This document shows, one piece after another, positions 22,066-31,200 of a stretch of DNA of 64,000 bases. The number at the start of each line of letters is the position of its first letter. Position 1 is the first letter of the stretch. A program made the position numbers and the translations under genes. The notes beneath the pieces were generated by a model. It saw nothing but the letters and a program-made list of their open reading frames with translations. It did no database searches and was not told where the DNA came from. Source of the DNA: Quadrisphaera granulorum (GTDB lineage Bacteria > Actinomycetota > Actinomycetes > Actinomycetales > Quadrisphaeraceae); contig NZ_QGDQ01000004.1 in NCBI RefSeq assembly GCF_003149145.1, forward strand, positions 1 to 64,000. The letters are read 5' to 3'.

Positions 22066-22252
22066 AGCGTGCTCGGAACGTTTGCAGGGTCGCCACCAAC
22101 GGTGCACAGCCTGCGAAGATGCCGCCGCCTCCTCGGCTGCGAGCCGCAGCTCAAGGCCAAGGCGTCGCCCACACGGCGACGGACATCACGCGTAACGCCA
22201 CCGAAACTGCATGACGATAGTTCTCTGACGGATCCACATCATGAGGAGACTG

Positions 22253-23401
22253 ATGTCGTCCATCGCGACAAAAGCGCCGAAAATTGGCCACATTCCTTCG
22301 CTCAATGGACTGCGCGCCATAGCAATTGGCATCGTCGTATGGGCGCACGCACATTTTCCGGGCCATCTTGCAGGCGGACTGGGAGTCAGCCTCTTCTTCT
22401 TCTTGAGTGGGTATCTCATCACCACCCTCCTGCGCGCCGAGTACGATCGGTACGAGAAGATCTCGTTCAGTGACTTCTACAAGCGGCGCGCGCTTCGCAT
22501 CTTCCCGCCTATGTATATCGTCATCGCGATGGTCATTCTCCTGTCGCTCGTGGGCTTCTTGCCGAACACGATGACCGCAGGTGGCGCAGCATCGACGGCC
22601 CTCTTCTTGACGAACTATTGGATCATCACTCACGGGCACGAAGGGGTGCCCGCGGGCCTCGGCATCTTCTGGTCCCTTGCCGTGGAGGAGCACTTCTACC
22701 TTGTGTTCCCGCTCATGTACGTCGCCATGAGGAAGTGGCTCCCCAAGCGAGCGCATCAGGTATCGCTGCTACTGGGCCTGTGCTTCATCGTCCTGGCATG
22801 GCGAATATTTCTGTGGATGAATGGCGCCAGCGGGCCCAGGTTGTACTACGCAACCGATACGCGCATGGACGCCCTTTTATGGGGAGCCATCCTCGCCATT
22901 GGCTTCAATCCGGTCTACGGCGAGGCGCGGCTTCCGTCGCGCCCCTGGGCCGGAACCGCCATCGTCATCGCTTCGGCTGCCGCCTTCTATGCCAGCTCGA
23001 AGATTCCGGGGCAATTTGTGATCGGATTCACCATACAAAGTATTGCCGCCTTCGGCATCTTCGTCCCCTTGATCCTTGCCCCGAAGAGCCGGCTTGGTCG
23101 TCTTCTCAACTGGAAACCCATCGCCTGGATCGGGGTAATTTCGTACTCCCTCTACCTTTTTCACCGCTGGCTGCTCGAGGCAGCAGAGTTCTGGGCACCC
23201 GACCTCGGAGCCCTTGGCGCCGTCTGCGCGATCGTTTGCGCAGTCCTTCTCTCGTGGGCTATGCGTGCATGGGTCGAGAAGCCCCTTGCACGTAGGCGCA
23301 AGCAGCTCAGCCGCGTCGGGGAGAGTTCCGTGACGCCGCAGCTCAGCGGCGTCACGTCGGAATCACCGGCGAAGCCGGCCGAAGAGCCGGCCGCAGGGTG
23401 A
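22253..23401 (+). CDS. Acyltransferase 3 family membrane protein (OafA/YrhL-like)
   Basis: The 382-residue integral membrane protein has about ten hydrophobic segments. Family motifs are SLNGLRAIAIGIVVWAHAHF (catalytic His in the first helix), FFFLSGYLITTLL, FYKRRALRIFPPMY, FWSLAVEEHFYLVFPLM and WIGVISYSLYLFHRWL. It should transfer acyl groups (often acetyl) to extracytoplasmic or lipid-linked sugars. ATG 22253 has GAGGAG 5 nt upstream, so the ATG at 22241 is not used. Base composition is visibly more AT-rich than the neighbours (codons such as ATT, ATA and TTT are frequent), suggesting acquisition. It is grouped with the pyruvyl-transferase-like gene downstream. Confidence 0.92.
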   Translation: MSSIATKAPKIGHIPSLNGLRAIAIGIVVWAHAHFPGHLAGGLGVSLFFFLSGYLITTLLRAEYDRYEKISFSDFYKRRALRIFPPMYIVIAMVILLSLVGFLPNTMTAGGAASTALFLTNYWIITHGHEGVPAGLGIFWSLAVEEHFYLVFPLMYVAMRKWLPKRAHQVSLLLGLCFIVLAWRIFLWMNGASGPRLYYATDTRMDALLWGAILAIGFNPVYGEARLPSRPWAGTAIVIASAAAFYASSKIPGQFVIGFTIQSIAAFGIFVPLILAPKSRLGRLLNWKPIAWIGVISYSLYLFHRWLLEAAEFWAPDLGALGAVCAIVCAVLLSWAMRAWVEKPLARRRKQLSRVGESSVTPQLSGVTSESPAKPAEEPAAG

Positions 23402-23874
23402 GCGGACCGCACGCACTACTCCCGCCGACCTCGCGCACGTCACCGCCCTCCAGGCGCTGTAGGCCTCCCCGCGCCGCAACCCGATGGCTCACCCCCCAGA
23501 GGACCGGGCGGTGCACCCGCCCAAAGGTGCTCCACGCAAGCACTTCCGACTGGGCTCTCGACACAGCTTCCTCATCGTGAACATCCGCGACTCTTCGTCA
23601 CCACCTCCTGCTGGCCTTCGGGGTGCCAGCGGGTTCCCACCTGCAGAGATGCCCTCATTCGTGAGCAAGTACGGATCGCGGGCTCCCACTCAAGGGGGAC
23701 ACGGCTACGCTGCGCGAGCAAGGGTGCGATCGCCCCGGTGAACTGTGGCAGCCGATTCCTTTTCGACTGCCGCAGGCGGGAGCACCTTGGCTCTCCGCCT
23801 TGACTGCTTCTCGCATCGCTTCGCGGCGATCACGTCCTCGCGTGACGGAGTCCTTCGAGGCAACGGGGAATGTG
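23402..23874. other. Intergenic 473 bp with no recognised gene
   Basis: Short open frames are present on both strands, but none has a ribosome site plus recognisable protein. Composition shifts here between GC-rich and less GC-rich sequence, as at the edge of an insertion. No repeat or RNA was identified. Confidence 0.4.
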
Positions 23875-24666
23875 ATGGCGAATGTCGAGCTTGTCCACTG
23901 GAATCCGTGGCGGCCGCAACGCGTCTCGTTCGGAAAGTATCGGACCTTCAAGTTTCGAGTGAGCAACTTCGGCGACCTCCTCGGACCACTCCTGGTCAAG
24001 AAACTTCTCGCCGAGCAGGGAATCTGCCGCAAGGCAGCCACCACGAAGCGAAGGCTTCTGACGGTGGGATCCGTCATGCTGCTGGCCAGGAACGGTGACA
24101 CCGTGTGGGGAACGGGGGTCAACGGGAAGAGCTTGCAGGCCGAGTACAAGTTCACAGAACTTGACATCCGCGCTGTTCGCGGGCCACTGACGGCCGATTT
24201 CCTGCGCAAGCGCGGCCTGGACGTCCCTGACGTGTACGGCGATCCAGGACTGCTCGTGTCGCACATCGCGCCACGGCGCCACCTGCCGCTTCCCAAGAAA
24301 CCGTCTTCGGTGGTCTACATGCCGAACATGCATGACGCACCAAAGTGGACGCACCTCCCGGGTTGCCTGTCACCGCAGATGCCCCTGAAGAGGATCGCGG
24401 CGTCGATCGCCAATGCCGAACTTGTCATCGCATCGTCTCTGCACGCCATCGTCTTGGCGGACAGCTACGGCATCCCTTCACAGCTTGTGAGATCACAAGA
24501 AGAGCCCATGTTCAAGTACGAGGACTACTTCCTGGGAACGGGCCGCACGGACTGGCGAGTCGCCGACACCCCGGAGCACGCCCGCCGGCTGGGAGGCGAG
24601 GAACCCACCACGTGGGACTCCAAGCCCCTTCTCGCCGCTTTTCCCGTCGATCTCTGGCAAACCTGA
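23875..24666 (+). CDS. Polysaccharide pyruvyl transferase family protein
   Basis: The 263-residue protein has the PS_pyruv_trans pattern: FRVSNFGDLLGPLLVKKLLA near the N-terminus, TVGSVMLLARNGDTVWGTG, AVRGPLTADFLRKRGLDVPD, VYGDPGLLV, and ELVIASSLHAIVLADSYGIP near the C-terminus, the last being the conserved S-x-H-x-x-x-x-A motif. Such enzymes transfer pyruvyl from PEP to form ketals on glycan residues in the cytosol. ATG 23875 (or the adjacent GTG 23872) begins just before the conserved region; upstream codons show no family similarity. Like the acyltransferase before it, it seems less GC-rich than the surrounding genes. Confidence 0.85.
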   Translation: MANVELVHWNPWRPQRVSFGKYRTFKFRVSNFGDLLGPLLVKKLLAEQGICRKAATTKRRLLTVGSVMLLARNGDTVWGTGVNGKSLQAEYKFTELDIRAVRGPLTADFLRKRGLDVPDVYGDPGLLVSHIAPRRHLPLPKKPSSVVYMPNMHDAPKWTHLPGCLSPQMPLKRIAASIANAELVIASSLHAIVLADSYGIPSQLVRSQEEPMFKYEDYFLGTGRTDWRVADTPEHARRLGGEEPTTWDSKPLLAAFPVDLWQT

Positions 24667-24770
24667 TCGAGCCCTCGCAGCCGCAGCGCGGAAGCACAGC
24701 GCCGCACCCGCGGTCGCTCCCCTCTAGAAGGGATGCCCGGCAGGCGCCAGGAACAGCAAGCCTCGACACC

Positions 24771-25550
24771 GTGATCAAACGCCCGCTCATCGCGGTTCTG
24801 ACTGCTGCGCTCCTCCTCGTAGGGGCCTCGCCGGCAATGGCCTACCAGCAGCACCAGAACGCCTACTACTACTCGCACTGGTCGGTGAACGGCGCCGACG
24901 TCGGATTCTGGAACACCGACCAGCTCGTCACTGTGAACAGCAAGGCCGCCTACACCTTCTGGGCGCAGATGTGGACCTGGACCGCGGCCCCCGACGGCGG
25001 GTACGTCGGCCTGCAGACCAACGGCAACCGCTTCAATGGCACCACCGGAGACACCGCGATCTTCTCCCTGTGGAACGCCACCGCCGCCTCTGGGCCCTCC
25101 TGCGGGACTTTCGGCGGCGAGGGTTCGGGCATGTCCTGCCGCCTGCCGTACACGATCACCACCGGCACCGCCTACCGGCTGCGCGTCTGGAGGCTGGACG
25201 CCGACGCCTCCGGGCAGTGGTGGGGCGCGTGGATCAAGAACCAGTCGACCGGCAAGGAGGTCTACGTCGGCTCCCTGCGCGTGGCCCCCCAGGCAACAGC
25301 GATGACCAACGTCCAGAACTTCGTCGAGTACTTCGGGCCCGCCAAGGCATGCTCGGCGGTGCCCAAGTCGAGCGCCACGTGGACCAGGCCCAGCTTCAAC
25401 AGCGACGGCAAGGGGGGCTATGCCCAGCGCGGGACCTACGCCGCCCAGCCCGGCGACAAGGGTGCCTGCACCGGAGGTAGCGCCAAGGCAACCACCGTGT
25501 CCGGAGTCAACAAGGTGACCGTGGTGCTCGGAGGCTCCGCGGGAGCCTGA
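24771..25550 (+). CDS. Secreted DUF3472-like protein
   Basis: The 259-residue product has a clean signal peptide (MIKRPLIAVLTAALLLVGAS, cleaved after AMA). The mature domain reads AQMWTWTAAPDGGYVGLQTN, then IFSLWNATAASGPSCG, CRLPYTITTGTAYRLRVWRL and VQNFVEYFGP. This matches DUF3472, a beta-sandwich thought to bind glycans (G-Y-x-G-x-Q...I-F-S-x-W). Paired cysteines (SCGTF...MSCRL; AC..AC) suggest disulfides. GTG 24771 directly precedes the signal peptide; the open frame upstream overlaps the pyruvyl-transferase gene and is not used. Confidence 0.7.
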   Translation: MIKRPLIAVLTAALLLVGASPAMAYQQHQNAYYYSHWSVNGADVGFWNTDQLVTVNSKAAYTFWAQMWTWTAAPDGGYVGLQTNGNRFNGTTGDTAIFSLWNATAASGPSCGTFGGEGSGMSCRLPYTITTGTAYRLRVWRLDADASGQWWGAWIKNQSTGKEVYVGSLRVAPQATAMTNVQNFVEYFGPAKACSAVPKSSATWTRPSFNSDGKGGYAQRGTYAAQPGDKGACTGGSAKATTVSGVNKVTVVLGGSAGA

Positions 25551-25593
25551 CCCGACGGCCCCTGTCCTGAAACGGGCAGGGAGTCGATGCGCC

Positions 25594-25680
25594 GTGCTGT
25601 CCGACAGTGGCCCCTTGAGCGTCACCAGCCCGTCACGCTCAAGGGGCCAATCCTTCCCAGCTCCATGGACCGAACACGCC
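25594..25680 (+). repeat. Dispersed stem-loop element, copy D
   Basis: TGGCCCCTTGAGCGT (25608-25622) pairs perfectly with 25635-25649 over 15 bp with a 12-nt loop. After the stem come AGCTCCATGGACCGAACACG, matching the 3' part of copy B (GAGCTCGACGGACCGAACACG). The 5' GTC-rich block is absent. It lies between convergent genes and may act as a two-way terminator. Confidence 0.75.
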
Positions 25681-25759
25681 CTGTCACGGGAGCTGCGCCA
25701 CCACGACACTGCTGATCCAGCACTCGGGACGACGGCGAGCAGTGCTGTGTGCCCGGCAA

Positions 25760-26368
25760 TCACGACAGATCCATCCGGCGGCCCAGCTCCGCGAACTCCA
25801 GCCGCGAGTCCAGGCGCAGGCCCGCCGCCGCAGACTTCTGCCGCAGCCGCTTCAGGTAGGTCTTCACCGTCTCCAGGCCCACGTCCATCCGCCGCGCCAC
25901 CGACTTCGCCGGGAGACCCGTCGCGTACAGCGTGAGCACCTCCAGCTCCCGCTGGGTGAACAGACGGCGCAGCTCCATGACCTGCTCCAACCGCTCGGCC
26001 ATCGCCGCGGCCACCGCCAGTTCACCGCGGCCAGCTCGGTGCACCACGTCGACGAGTTCGGCCAGAGAGCTCTCGCACAGCACCACTCCGCGAGCGCCCG
26101 CCTCGAGCGCGGCGACCGCCTCCCCCGGACGGTCGACACCGTCCAGCGCCACCACCGCAACCAGTCCCCGCTCCACCGCGGAGCGGATCTCCCCGACGGC
26201 GTCGAGCACCTTGCCCACCACCACGAGTTCGCCGAGCCTCGTCCCCTCCGGCAGCTCCTCGAGGGCCACCTGCAACCCCAGCTTCACCACCGGACGGTCA
26301 TCGAGGACGACGACGGCCACGGCGCGCACTGCGGGACCGCCGCCCGCAACGTCGTCGTCCTGCTCCAC
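25760..26368 (-). CDS. LuxR-type regulator with shortened receiver-like domain (paralogue 1)
   Basis: From GTG 26368 (GGAGG just upstream) the product is 202 residues. The N-terminal part (VVVLDDRPVVKLGLQVALEE) looks like a response-regulator receiver but is short, and the usual D-x-M-P around the phosphorylation site reads ALDGVDRPG. The C-terminal LuxR HTH is clear: RLFTQRELEVLTLYATGLPA, KSVARRMDVGLETVKTYLKR and LRQKS. Two paralogues lie at 60897 and 62165. It is transcribed away from the PP2C-FHA pair, sharing its promoter region, so it may control signalling or polysaccharide genes. Confidence 0.8.
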   Translation of the reverse strand: MEQDDDVAGGGPAVRAVAVVVLDDRPVVKLGLQVALEELPEGTRLGELVVVGKVLDAVGEIRSAVERGLVAVVALDGVDRPGEAVAALEAGARGVVLCESSLAELVDVVHRAGRGELAVAAAMAERLEQVMELRRLFTQRELEVLTLYATGLPAKSVARRMDVGLETVKTYLKRLRQKSAAAGLRLDSRLEFAELGRRMDLS

Positions 26369-26593
26369 CGCTCCTCCTCGCACCGGGGGCGGCTGATCAC
26401 CAGCCCTGGCGGAAGAGAACCGGTGCGCTGCCCGCGGCGTCAGGACAGGCCACCCCTTGCGCCCGACCGAGGTCATGGGCTAAGGGCAGACGGCGACCCG
26501 CGGGGGCAGGGGTGCCCCCGCCTCACCCCGCCCCCGCCGCGATGCTCGGGGGGCACCGCGACAGCGGAGCCGCGCCCTTCCCGGAGGTCACCG

Positions 26594-27394
26594 ATGCGGC
26601 AAGTCAGGAGCGCGCAGGCTACGAGTGGGGGGCGATGTCACCGCAGTGAGGTGGCAGTGGTGGGCCTGACCCACCGCGGCAGCACGCGCGAGCGCAACGA
26701 AGACGCGCTGCTGCTCGGGGGCCGGATCAGCCAGACGGACGTGGGCACGCCCACCCGCGTCGTCCTGCCCGAAGCTGGTGGGCTGGTCGCTGTGGCGGAC
26801 GGGCTCGGCGGACGTCCCGCCGGTGACCGCGCCAGCAGGGCAGCGCTGCTGGCCCTCTCGCGATGGCCGCTCGCTGAGCTCGACGGCACCCGCACCACCG
26901 CGCAACTCACCGAGCAGTTCACCGCGGCGCTCACCGAGGCGGGCAGCGCCGTACGCGCCGACTCCTGGGGGTGCGAGGAGCGACGCGGGATGGCGACGAC
27001 GGTGGCCGGCCTGGCCTTCACCACCGACGGCCAGGCGATCACCTTCAACGTGGGCGACAGCCGCTGCTACCGCTCGACCCGAACCGGAATGGAGCAGGTC
27101 AGCACCGACGACGCCCGGTCGCGCACCGTGCTCACGCAGGTCATCGGCGGCACCGCAGCTCCCACCGGTGACGTCGACGCGCACCTCACCGCGATGCCCG
27201 CCGAGCCCGGCACGCGCTTTCTCGTGTGCACGGACGGGCTCCACGGCGCCGTCCCCGATGAGGTGCTCGCGGCGGTGCTCCGCGCGGACCGGACCCTGGA
27301 GCAGGTGGTGGAGCGCCTGCAGCTGCTCGCGCTGCAACTGGGAACCACCGATGACCTGACCCTCGCCGTCGCCGAAGTCGTGGGAGAACGCTGA
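26594..27394 (+). CDS. PP2C-family Ser/Thr protein phosphatase
   Basis: The 266-residue protein has the PP2C metal and substrate motifs in order: GLTHRGSTRERNEDALL (R and the ED pair), VAVADGLGGRPAGDRAS (D-G-x-G-G), MATTVAGLAF, FNVGDSRCYR, RFLVCTDGLHGAVPDE and TTDDLTLAVAEV. It should dephosphorylate Ser/Thr-phosphorylated proteins in the cytosol, opposing the kinase encoded at 28245. ATG 26594 has GGAGG 8 nt upstream. Gene order PP2C-FHA-kinase supports one signalling unit. Confidence 0.9.
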   Translation: MRQVRSAQATSGGRCHRSEVAVVGLTHRGSTRERNEDALLLGGRISQTDVGTPTRVVLPEAGGLVAVADGLGGRPAGDRASRAALLALSRWPLAELDGTRTTAQLTEQFTAALTEAGSAVRADSWGCEERRGMATTVAGLAFTTDGQAITFNVGDSRCYRSTRTGMEQVSTDDARSRTVLTQVIGGTAAPTGDVDAHLTAMPAEPGTRFLVCTDGLHGAVPDEVLAAVLRADRTLEQVVERLQLLALQLGTTDDLTLAVAEVVGER

Positions 27395-27425
27395 CAGCAC
27401 GGGCGCTGAGTGGGACGCTGCGCCG

Positions 27426-28214
27426 GTGCCGCAGCAGCACGAGGGGTACGCCGTCATCAGCGCCGGCCGGCAACGCGTCCGCCTGCCCGTCGGGGCGGCG
27501 ATCACCGCCGGCCGCAGCAGCAGCACCGACCTGCAGATCGGGCACTCCCCCACTGACCTGCGCGTGCCCCGCCTGGCGGTGCGCCTCGAGTGCCGCCGCG
27601 ACGGCGTGCTCATCTTCAACACCTCCGACAAGCGCACCATCACCGCCGAGGTGTGGCCCGGGCCCGGGTTCGCCGTGCCCCCGCTCTCGCTGGCCGGCAG
27701 CGCCCCGCACGCGACGGTGACCCTCGTCATCCATGGCACCGCCGGTGCCCGCCACACCATCACCGTCGACTCCACCCGCCTCCCCGGAGCCTCGGCCCAC
27801 CTCAGCGGCAATCCCAGCGGGTGGGACGAGGGCGACGACGACGCCGACCAGCGCACCATCGGCTACGAGCGCCTGACGTGGGTCACCGACCGCCAACGCC
27901 AGCTGCTGTGCGCGCTCGTGCTGCCGCTGCGCTTCGGCTGGCGGGACCTGGCGGCGGTGCCCACGTACGCGCAGGTGGTGGAGATCCTCGCCGAACGCGG
28001 CATCCACCTCAGTGCCAAGCACGTGCGCAACACCCTTGACGAGATCCGCCTGCGGACAGCGCTCGACCACCACGTCGACGACATCCACAGCGACGGCCCC
28101 TGCAGCTCCCCCGAACCGCCCAGCTCTTACCTGCCCGCCTTCGCGCAGTGGGTGCTCGTCTCCGGCACCGTCACCGACGACGAGCTGGCCGCCTTCGACG
28201 ACCTCGCCCACTAG
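27426..28214 (+). CDS. FHA-like phosphopeptide-binding protein
   Basis: The 262-residue protein has an N-terminal beta-rich region with the FHA-like start VRLPVGAAITAGRSSSTDLQ and a RLAVRLECRRDG strand. The usual S-R-x-H of FHA is replaced by V-P-R-L-A-V. The C-terminal half (LTWVTDRQRQLLCALVLPLR, then AERGIHLSAKHVRNTLDEIR) looks like a winged helix. It lies 31 bp after the phosphatase on the same strand. It could link phosphorylation to another output, but phosphothreonine binding is uncertain given the altered motif. Confidence 0.6.
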   Translation: MPQQHEGYAVISAGRQRVRLPVGAAITAGRSSSTDLQIGHSPTDLRVPRLAVRLECRRDGVLIFNTSDKRTITAEVWPGPGFAVPPLSLAGSAPHATVTLVIHGTAGARHTITVDSTRLPGASAHLSGNPSGWDEGDDDADQRTIGYERLTWVTDRQRQLLCALVLPLRFGWRDLAAVPTYAQVVEILAERGIHLSAKHVRNTLDEIRLRTALDHHVDDIHSDGPCSSPEPPSSYLPAFAQWVLVSGTVTDDELAAFDDLAH

Positions 28215-28215
28215 A

Positions 28216-28242
28216 CACCCGGGCGCACTCGTCAACCGGGTG
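28216..28242. terminator. Bidirectional hairpin between FHA-like and kinase genes
   Basis: CACCCGG (28216-28222) pairs with CCGGGTG (28236-28242) in the 30-bp gap between two convergent stops. No U-tract is present, which is usual for this GC content. Confidence 0.5.
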
Positions 28243-28244
28243 CG

Positions 28245-31200
28245 CTAGACGACGGCGCCGGCCGCCCGCGCGACGACGTCCTGCCAGTCGGGCTCGCGCG
28301 GCGCGTTCACCTGCCGACCTGCGGCGATGAGGCGCTGCGCGCGCTCTGCGCCCAGCTCCTGCTCCAGTGCGTCGACCAGCGGCGGGACCGGCTCCTCCTG
28401 CGGCATGAAGTCCTCGGTGTAGCCGAGCACCGAGCCCAGCAGCACCGCGGCGACCTCGGGCCGCGAGCCGACCGCCTGCGCCACCCCCTCCATCCACGCC
28501 TCGACGTACTCGTCGTGGGAGGAGATGGTCAGCGTCACGGCCTCCTTCCAGGCACGGCCGTGAGCTGCGGCGGCGCTCTCGGTATCTCCGGTGAGCCGGG
28601 CGATCCGGGCCCGCTCGAGGTGGCGGACCATGGCGTGCCCAGCGACGCCGTCATCGCCGTCCGGCGGGAGCTGCACCCGCTCGAGCGCCCCGCGGGCGGC
28701 GTCAAGCTCACCCTGTGCGCGCAGGGCACGGGCCCGCCGCAACTGGCACGACTCCACCTGCGACTGCACCTGTGCCTGCGCTGCGCGCGCCTCGCCCTCG
28801 TCGAGGAGCCGGTGGGCCGTCGCCCAGTCGCGGAGGTCCATGTGTGCCTGGGCGGCGAGCGTGGTCCGGTAGACGCGCAGCGACTCCGCCGGCGCATCGG
28901 CGCCGTCCAGCGCGTCGAAGCTGTCGAGCACGGTCAGCGCTTCGCGCGGGTTCCCCGCCCTGAGCAGCACCTCGGCGAGGTTGATGAAGATCCACCCACG
29001 GGCGCGCGGGTCCTGCGACGTCCGCAGCTGACGACGCAGGAACGTGACGACCCAGTCGGGGTCAGCGGGGGCGACCATCCCGCTGATCACCACCAGCTGT
29101 CCCTCCAGCGCCCACAGCGGCGTGTGCCGGAACCGCTCGGCAGGCCCGTCGAGAAGGCGGCGCACGTCGGCGAGGGCTGCCCGCGCGTCGCCGACGGTGG
29201 TCGCGTACCCGAGCTGGGCGATGCGCAGGTCGACGACGGCGCTGGCGTCCACCTCCTCGCCGTCCGCCTGAGCCAGCGCAGCGGTGAGCTCGGTGTCGGC
29301 GCGTTCCAGCCAGCTGGCGGCGTGCTCCCACAGCCCGGCGTTGAAGGCGGCCGCCTCCGCCGCGGTCAAGCACCACAGGCGCGCCGCGAGCGGGCCACCG
29401 GGCCGGCTCAGCACGTCGGTGACCAGGGACAGCACGTCGAGCGGACGCCACTGCTGGAGCAGCTCGATGATGATCGGTTGCAGCAGCATCAACTCGGCGT
29501 CACGGTCATCCGCGTCTCGCGCCACCGCCAGGGCCGCGAGGAGGTTGTGCAGCTCGCGACTGGCCAGGCCTCGCACCCGCAGGGCCTGCTCCCGCGTGCG
29601 CCCCTCGGGCAACGTCACCGCGCGCACGTAGTGCGCGGCAAACTGCGCGCGGACGGCCGCGGCCTCGCCGGCAGCCTCGAGCCGCTCCGCAGCGAACTCG
29701 CGGGTGGTCACGAGCAGGCTGTAGCGGTCTTCCGCTGCATCGGCGGCGCCGTCGCCGTCGTCGTCTTCCCCGCTGAGGTGGGCGCGCACGAGGTTGCGCT
29801 CGACGAGCCAGGCGAGCACGTCGACCACGCGCCCGGGCTCCCCCATCGACGCGACAGCCTCGGCGGCGTCCAGCGTGAAGGTGCCCGGGAAGACGGACAG
29901 CACGCGCAGCAGCTGGCGCTCGGACTCGCCGAGCAGGTCGTACGACCACGCGAACGTGGCGGCCAGGGTCTGCTGACGCTCCGCCGACGTCCGCGCCGCC
30001 AGCGGCGGCGTGCCCAGCGCCCAGGAGAGCCGCAGCAGCAACGCCTGCGGCGACAGCACCCGGCTGTGCCCCGCCACCAGCTCCAGCGCGAGAGGCAACC
30101 CGTCGACCCGGGAGCAGATCTCGGCGACAGCGCGGGCGTTGCGCTCCGTCAGCCGGAACGTGCTGCGCGCCGCCCGCGCTCGCTGCACGAACAGGGCCAC
30201 CGACGGCACGCGGGCCAGCGCCTCGACGTCGGCTGCACTCGCGTCGCCCTGCATCGCGGATCGCTGCCGCGCGGGCACGGGCAGCGGCTCGACCGCGTGC
30301 ACCACCTCACCGCGCAGGCCCAACGGCTCACGGGAGGTGCTGAGGACTCGCAGCTCCGGTCCGCCGCGGAGGACGTCGACGACGGCGACCACCTGCGGGA
30401 GCAACTGCTCCAGGTTGTCGAGCACGAGCAGGCCACGCTGGGAGGCGGCCCAGCCGGCAAGCGCTGCCGTCACGTCGGCGCCGGAGACCTCCAGCCCGAC
30501 GGCGGCCGCGATCAGCCCGGGCACGCGCTCTGCCGAGGTCTCCGCGGTGAGGTCGACGAACCACGCCGCGCCACCTTCAGCGCGGGCCACCACCTCCTGC
30601 GCGAGACGCGTCTTGCCGACACCACCCGGACCGACGAGCGTCACCAGGCGCTCGCTGAGCAGGAGCTCGGTGACCTCGCTGACGGCCTCGGCGCGGCCAA
30701 GCAGGGAACGTGCCGACGCGGGCGGGGTGTTCGGGGGCTGCGGGGTAGTCAGGGGCTGCGGGGCGGGCGAAACCTCGCTGAGCTCGGTGGCTTCGGTGGC
30801 TTCGGTGGGCTCGGTGGCTTCGGTGGGCTCGCCGGCCCCGCTGGCCGACCGGTGGGCGGGGCCTGCCTGCAAGAACCGGATGCTCGGCGCAGCCGCACGG
30901 GCGCGGCCGTCGCCGTCGTCGTCCTGCTCTGTTTCATCCAGCACGATGCCGGCGGCTGCGGCGCGGACGGCGTCGGCCAGGCGTCTCACCGTGCGGAAGC
31001 GGTGGGCCGGGTCCTTGTGCATGGCGGTGGCGACGACCGCATCGAGGGCGTGGCGGACGGCGGGGTCGGAGAGGTCGTCGCGCTCGTGAGGGGTGGTGTC
31101 GGCGCTGGGGGCCGGCAGGGGCGGCACCGGGGTCAGGCGGTGCGCGTCGAGCACGTCGGCCCGCGTGGCGCCCTGGAACGGAGGGTGGCCGGTCAGGCAG

